Of a stretch of 26,360 nt of DNA, positions 21,897-26,360 are shown in pieces. Where the stretch lies: positions 1-26,360 of the forward strand of contig DATBCD010000053.1 of NCBI GenBank assembly GCA_036270655.1, read 5' to 3'. Source of the stretch: VBCK01 sp036270655. GTDB lineage: Bacteria; Pseudomonadota; Gammaproteobacteria; Burkholderiales; Burkholderiaceae_F. Under the pieces are notes generated by a model. It saw nothing but the letters and a program-made list of their open reading frames with translations. It did not search any database and was not told where the DNA came from. The number at the start of each line of letters is the position of its first letter. The stretch's first letter is position 1. The translations under genes were made by a program, and so were the position numbers.

Positions 21897-24122
21897 ATGA
21901 CCACCCGAATTTCGGCAGCCACGATCAATGTCGCCCGGCGCGATCTGCTCAAGACCGGCGGTGCGCTCCTTGTCACGTTTTCCCTGAGCCCGCGCAGCGC
22001 CGGCGCGGCCGGCGCGAAAGCGTTCGCGAAGACGGTCGCCGCCGACCAGGTCGACGGCTTCCTCTCGATCGACGCGAAGGGCCAGGTGACGGTGTACTCG
22101 GGCAAGGTCGATCTTGGCACAGGCGTCCAGACCGCGATTTGCCAGATCGCCGCGGAGGAGTTGTCGGTGCCGCTCGGCCGTGTCACCGTGATCCAGGGTG
22201 ACACCTTGCTCACGCCGGATCAGGGGGTGACGTTCGGCAGCCAGTCCATCCAGAACGGCGGTATGCAGATCCGGCAGGCGGCGGCAACCGCGCGCCAGGC
22301 GCTGCTGGCCGAGGGCGCGGCAAAGCTCGGTCTGGACAAGGACGCGGTCGTGGTCAAGGACGGCGTCGTCACACCGAAGGCGGGCGGCAAGGGGGTCGAC
22401 TACGCGGCCCTGATCGGAGGCAAGGACTTCCGCCTGGCCGTCGATGCCAAGGCGCCGACCAAGGACCCCAAGGATTTTACGATCGTCGGCAAGCCCATCG
22501 CCCGCCTCGACATTCCCGACAAGGTGACCGGGCGCTTTACATTCATGCAGGACTTTCGGCGCAAGGCAATGCTGCACGCGCGCGTGGTCCGACCGGGCGG
22601 CATGAAGGCGACGCTGATGTCGTGGGACGATTCCGAATGTCGCAAGATTGCCGATTACGTCAGAGCGGTCAGGAAGGGCAACTTCATCGCCGTACTGGCG
22701 CGCAGCGAATGGGGGGCCATCGCGGCGAGCCGTTCAATCGACGTCAAGTGGTCCGACTGGGCGGGCCTTCCCGAGCAGGCGAAATTGTGGGAGTACGTGC
22801 GCAATACGAAGGTCGCCAGGGACGAGGACGTGCAGAAGATCGGCGATGCGGGCGAGGCACTGAAAACGCCAGACGCCAGGCTCGTCGCCGCCAGCTACGA
22901 CTTCGCGATCCACACGCATGGCTCGATCGGTCCGTCGTGCTCGGTTGCCGAGTACGTCGACGGCAAACTGACGGTCTGGAGCGCGTCACAGCAGACACAC
23001 CTGTTGCGCAGGCAAATCGCGACGATGCTCGGGATGAGCCCGGATGATATCCGCTGCATCTATGTCGAAGGCGCGGGATGCTACGGGCGCAACGGGCACG
23101 AGGATGCCGCCGCGGACGCGGCGTTGATCGCGAAAGAAATCACGGCGCCGGTGCGCGTGCAGTGGATGCGCCAGGACGAGCACGGCTGGGACCCGAAGGG
23201 GCCGCCGACGCTGTACGACTACCGAGCCGCGCTCGATCGTCAAGGCAACGTGGTCGGCTGGCAGTCCGAAGTCTTCCTCCCGGAGCTGCCGAAGGACATC
23301 GCGGTCGCGCTATTGCCGGCGGAGCTCGCGGGCCTGCCGACGGTGGCATCGCATCCGGGAAACATACATGGGTCACTGGCGATCCCGTACACGTTCCCGA
23401 ACATCCGGGCGACTGCTCACTGGCTGACCGAAACGCCATTCCGCCCGTCGTGGATCCGAACGCCCGGGCGGATGCAGAACACGTTCGGCAACGAAAGCTT
23501 CGTCGACGAGATCGCATCCGCGATTGGAGTCGACCCGTTCGAGTTTCACCTGAAGAACATCAAAGACCCGCGTGGCGCCGAACTGCTGCAGGCGCTGGCG
23601 GAACTGGCCGACTGGAAGCCGCGGGCTGCCCGCGCCGAGGTGAGCGGCGACATCGCGCGCGGCCGCGGGCTTGCTTACGTCAAATACGACCTGGTGCGCA
23701 CGTACGTGGGCGCTGTGGCAGACGTCGAGGTCGACCTGAAAACGGGCAGGGTCCGCGTCACGAAGTTCCATGTGGCGCATGATTGCGGACAGATCATCAA
23801 CCCGGACGGCCTTCGCAACCAGATCGAAGGCAACGTCGTGCAGACGGTGAGCCGGACGCTTATCGAGGAACTCAAGTTCGATCGCTCGCGCGTGACCAGT
23901 GTGGACTGGGCGAGCTATCCGATCCTCAGGTTCTCCGACGTGCCGGACATCGCGATCAGGCTGATGGAGCGCCAGACCGAGAAGCCGTGGGGCGCGGGCG
24001 AGCCGTCGGCGGCCGTGGTGCCGGCAGCGATCGCCAACGCCATCCATAACGCGACGGGCGCGCGCGTCCGCTCGGTGCCGTTCACGCCGGACAAAGTGAA
24101 GGCGGCGCTGAGCTCCATCTGA
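21897..24122 (+). CDS. Molybdopterin-dependent oxidoreductase large subunit, Tat-exported (IorB-like)
   Basis: The 741-residue catalytic subunit begins with a twin-arginine signal: NVARRDLLKTGG with Arg14-Arg15, then a hydrophobic stretch. The enzyme is therefore expected in the periplasm. The mature part follows the IorB plan: DLGTGVQTAICQIAAEELSV and QGVTFGSQSIQNGG near the N-terminus, GAGCYGRNGHEDAAADAALIA mid-protein, TPGRMQNTFGNESFVDEIA, HDCGQIINPDG, and GAGEPS with the expected base Glu702 near the C-terminus. It would hydroxylate an N-heterocycle or oxidise an aldehyde using water, passing electrons to the small subunit. The cytochrome c subunit and maturation genes often found beside such pairs are absent here. 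The natural substrate is unknown. Confidence 0.9.
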   Translation: MTTRISAATINVARRDLLKTGGALLVTFSLSPRSAGAAGAKAFAKTVAADQVDGFLSIDAKGQVTVYSGKVDLGTGVQTAICQIAAEELSVPLGRVTVIQGDTLLTPDQGVTFGSQSIQNGGMQIRQAAATARQALLAEGAAKLGLDKDAVVVKDGVVTPKAGGKGVDYAALIGGKDFRLAVDAKAPTKDPKDFTIVGKPIARLDIPDKVTGRFTFMQDFRRKAMLHARVVRPGGMKATLMSWDDSECRKIADYVRAVRKGNFIAVLARSEWGAIAASRSIDVKWSDWAGLPEQAKLWEYVRNTKVARDEDVQKIGDAGEALKTPDARLVAASYDFAIHTHGSIGPSCSVAEYVDGKLTVWSASQQTHLLRRQIATMLGMSPDDIRCIYVEGAGCYGRNGHEDAAADAALIAKEITAPVRVQWMRQDEHGWDPKGPPTLYDYRAALDRQGNVVGWQSEVFLPELPKDIAVALLPAELAGLPTVASHPGNIHGSLAIPYTFPNIRATAHWLTETPFRPSWIRTPGRMQNTFGNESFVDEIASAIGVDPFEFHLKNIKDPRGAELLQALAELADWKPRAARAEVSGDIARGRGLAYVKYDLVRTYVGAVADVEVDLKTGRVRVTKFHVAHDCGQIINPDGLRNQIEGNVVQTVSRTLIEELKFDRSRVTSVDWASYPILRFSDVPDIAIRLMERQTEKPWGAGEPSAAVVPAAIANAIHNATGARVRSVPFTPDKVKAALSSI

Positions 24123-24173
24123 AAAAAGAGCCGAGCCCGACCCGACAGTCGCGACAGGGCAGCGGCCGGGACG

Positions 24174-25880
24174 TCACGCGATTGGCTGCGGGCGAAGCCG
24201 GCGGTAGGGCGCATACCTCGGCTGCCAGGACTTTGCCTTGATCGCGGCCGCGAGCGTTTCTTCCGGGCAAGGCTGCGCCAGCCCGTCGGTCTGCGCCTGC
24301 CGGGCCACGGCGAGCGCGACACGCTGCGAGATCGCTGGCAACTCGACCAGCGGCGGCAGCAATGGAGCGCTCGGGTCGCGTTTTGCCGGGGACAGGTCGG
24401 CGAACGCTCGCGCCGCCGCCAGAAACATCCCGTCGGAGACGCGGCGCGCCCTGGCGACGATCACCCCGAGGCCAACGCCCGGATAGACGTATGCGTTGTT
24501 GGTCTGGTCGATCTTCAGCGCACGGCCGTCGCGTTGCACCGGCGGGAAAGGGCTGCCCGTGCCGATCAAGGCCTGACCATTGGTCCACGTCAGAAGGTCC
24601 TGCGGTGTCGCCTCGCTTCGCGCCGTCGGATTCGACAGCGGCAGGATCACCGGCCGGGCAACGTGCCGCGCCATTTCGCGTATCGCCGCCTCCGTGAAGG
24701 CGCCGGGCTGCCCGGATGTTCCGATCAGGACCGTCGGCTGCGCATTGGCCACGACCTCGAGCAGGCCGATCTGCCCGGGTGCGCCCAGCTTCCAGCCGGC
24801 GATGCGTTCGCGCCGTTGCGCAAACGGCGCCTGGGCCGGCTGCAGATCGGCCATGCCCTCGACCAGCAAACCTGCCCGGTCGACCAGATAAAAGCGTCCG
24901 CGCGCCTCGGCTTCGGGCAGACCCTCGTCGATCATGGCACGGAGCATCAGCGAGCAGATGCCCAAGCCGGCCGAGCCTGCGCCCACCACGGCGATCCGTT
25001 GCTGCCTCAGCGGCAGCCCCGTCACATTGATTGCGCTGAGCAGCGTACCGACGGCCACGGCGGCGGTGCCCTGGATATCGTCGTTGAAGGTGCACAGCTG
25101 GTCGCGATAGCGTGCGAGCAGCCGGCCGGCGTTGCGATTGGCGAAGTCCTCCCAATGCAGAAGCACGTGGGGCCAGCGCTCGCGGACGGCATCGACAAAC
25201 GCGGCGACGAAATCGTCGTACTCGGCTCCGCGCACGCGAGCGTGCCGCCAGCCGATGTAGATGGGGTCGGCCAGCCGCTCCTGGTTGTCGGTCCCGACAT
25301 CGAGCAGGATCGGCAGCGTGGTCGAGGGATGCAGGCCGGCACAAGCGGTGTAGAGCGAGAGCTTGCCGATGGGGATCCCCATGCCGCCGGCGCCCTGGTC
25401 GCCAAGGCCGAGGATCCGCTCGCCGTCGCTGACGACGATGACCTCGACCGCGTCAAAGTTCGGCAGATGCAGGATCCGCCGCATCCGGTCCTTGTGTGGA
25501 ATGCTCAGGAACAAGCCGCGCGGCCTGCGATAAATGTGGCTGAACAGCTGGCAGCCAAGCCCGACGGTCGGCGTATAGATGATCGGCATCATCTCTTCGA
25601 TGTGCCGCGTCACCAGGGCATAGAACAGGGTCTCGTTCGTGTCCTGCAAGCCGCGCAGGAATATGTACTGCTGGAGCGGCTCGCCCACCGCGCGAAAGGC
25701 CTCGAGGCGGCGCTCGACCTGCGAATCGAGGCTCGCCACGTGAGGGGGCAGGAGGCCATGCAGATCGAACTCGTCCCGCTCGGCATCGGTGAAGGCGGTG
25801 CCTTTGTTCAGCAGCGGATCGTTCAGCAGCTCATATCCGCCCAGCGCGGTGGTGACCGTTTGCGACAGTGCTGTGTTCAT
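24174..25880 (-). CDS. maeA: NAD-dependent malic enzyme
   Basis: The 568-residue enzyme decarboxylates malate to pyruvate. Size matches the long SfcA/MaeA type. Visible motifs are YTPTVG with catalytic Tyr102, GLGDQGAGGMGIPIGKL with Lys173, WEDFANRNA with metal ligands Glu244/Asp245, FNDDIQGTAAV with Asp268, the nucleotide loop GAGSAGLG at 300-307, and LSNPTARSEATP. I chose the ATG at 25880, eight bases after GAGGGAG. A GTG at 25904 is in frame but would place that site inside the gene. It follows the dicarboxylate transporter by 48 bases in one minus-strand operon, linking malate uptake to its conversion. The gene converges with the molybdoenzyme gene. Confidence 0.93.
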   Translation of the reverse strand: MNTALSQTVTTALGGYELLNDPLLNKGTAFTDAERDEFDLHGLLPPHVASLDSQVERRLEAFRAVGEPLQQYIFLRGLQDTNETLFYALVTRHIEEMMPIIYTPTVGLGCQLFSHIYRRPRGLFLSIPHKDRMRRILHLPNFDAVEVIVVSDGERILGLGDQGAGGMGIPIGKLSLYTACAGLHPSTTLPILLDVGTDNQERLADPIYIGWRHARVRGAEYDDFVAAFVDAVRERWPHVLLHWEDFANRNAGRLLARYRDQLCTFNDDIQGTAAVAVGTLLSAINVTGLPLRQQRIAVVGAGSAGLGICSLMLRAMIDEGLPEAEARGRFYLVDRAGLLVEGMADLQPAQAPFAQRRERIAGWKLGAPGQIGLLEVVANAQPTVLIGTSGQPGAFTEAAIREMARHVARPVILPLSNPTARSEATPQDLLTWTNGQALIGTGSPFPPVQRDGRALKIDQTNNAYVYPGVGLGVIVARARRVSDGMFLAAARAFADLSPAKRDPSAPLLPPLVELPAISQRVALAVARQAQTDGLAQPCPEETLAAAIKAKSWQPRYAPYRRLRPQPIA

Positions 25881-25928
25881 AGGCTGCGCTCCCTCACCAA
25901 TCACCCTCGAAGGTCGATCGCGGCGGCG

Positions 25929-26360
25929 TCAAAGTGCCTCCCTCTCGAGCGCTTCGCCCAGATCGACCGGATGCGCCATCGCCTGGTGAAGCTCCTCGCG
26001 ATCGAGCTCATGTTCCCATCGACTGATGACGACGGTGGCGACGCCGTTTCCGATCAGATTCGTCAGGGCACGGCATTCGCTCATGAATTTATCGATACCG
26101 ACCAGGATCGCCAGCGCCTGGATTGGAATATCGGGGATGATCGTCAACGTCGCAGCCAAGGTTACGAAGCCGGCGCCAGTAACCCCCGACGCACCCTTGG
26201 AAGTCAGCATCGCCACCAGCAGGATGGTCATTTCCTGGGCGAAAGTAAGAGGCGTGTTAGTTGCCTGCGCGAGAAACAGCGTGGCCAGCGTCATGTAGAT
26301 GTTGGTACCGTCGAGATTGAAGCTGTACCCCAGCGGAATCACGAGGCCGACCACCGATGA
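25929..26360 (-). CDS. dctA: C4-dicarboxylate/proton symporter, C-terminal part only (DctA-like)
   Basis: The gene runs off the right edge of the window, leaving the last 143 or so residues. They contain the core transport motifs of the dicarboxylate/amino acid:cation symporter family: SSVVGLVIPLGYSFNLDGTN at the cut edge, MLTSKGASGVTGAGF, and a late NLIGNGVATVV segment with the conserved Asn. These fit DctA, which imports malate, fumarate and succinate, rather than a glutamate carrier. The polar C-terminal tail (about 30 residues) is cytoplasmic. Location upstream of malic enzyme supports malate as a substrate. Confidence 0.88.
   Translation of the reverse strand, partial: SSVVGLVIPLGYSFNLDGTNIYMTLATLFLAQATNTPLTFAQEMTILLVAMLTSKGASGVTGAGFVTLAATLTIIPDIPIQALAILVGIDKFMSECRALTNLIGNGVATVVISRWEHELDREELHQAMAHPVDLGEALEREAL

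Noticed and set aside
24122..24173. Possible terminator between the molybdoenzyme and malic enzyme genes
   Set aside because: There is a run of six A (T on the minus strand), but no stem-loop could be paired next to it.

Overview
The window is high-GC DNA with dense, short-spaced genes. Gene content (propionyl-CoA carboxylase pair, isoquinoline-oxidoreductase-type molybdoenzyme, T6SS-type regulatory genes, NarL-type regulator) suggests a betaproteobacterium, probably Burkholderiales. This taxonomic call is inference from gene content and protein style, not from a marker gene. No rRNA, tRNA, CRISPR array or insertion sequence was seen.

Layout. (1) 1-3791: pccB and pccA, the two subunits of a biotin-dependent propionyl-CoA carboxylase, separated by a perfect 42-bp inverted repeat that belongs to a G/C-rich repeat family also present at the left edge. 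(2) 3862-10315: a sensory block. A 70-residue single-span membrane protein lies on the minus strand. Diverging from it are a FecR-domain secreted protein, a membrane-bound c-type-heme sensor with HAMP, a Ser/Thr kinase, a NarL-type response regulator and a hybrid histidine kinase. (3) 10594-17365: a tight five-gene operon derived from type VI secretion: FHA protein TagH, PP2C phosphatase PppA, TssL with an OmpA-like domain, a short TssM, and TagF. (4) 17366-18030: a repeat-bearing gene-free stretch, then a second 70-residue protein paralogous to the one at 3862-4074. (5) 18041-21184: minus-strand genes for a YiiX-like cysteine hydrolase, a class III-type sirtuin, a fluoroacetyl-CoA-thioesterase-like protein, a BamE/SmpA-like lipoprotein and a VOC protein. 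(6) 21422-24122: a periplasmic molybdenum hydroxylase pair. (7) 24174-26360: malic enzyme and the C-terminus of a DctA-type dicarboxylate transporter, in one minus-strand operon.

The most striking part is 3862-18030. The kinase, phosphatase and FHA protein match the threonine-phosphorylation arm that controls type VI secretion, and TssL, TssM and TagF match its inner-membrane complex and repressor. No sheath, tube, baseplate, ATPase, TssJ or TssK gene is present. TssM ends about where the TssJ-binding C-terminal domain would begin, and the OmpA-like domain of TssL has lost the residues that normally bind peptidoglycan. The block is bracketed by the paralogous small membrane proteins, and near-identical TGAC-N4-GTCA palindromes lie in pairs before both the sensory block and the tagH operon. 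I read this as a possible repurposed, redox- or envelope-sensing phosphorelay built on a reduced TssL-TssM complex. The alternative is that it is the detached regulatory half of an ordinary T6SS encoded elsewhere in the genome.
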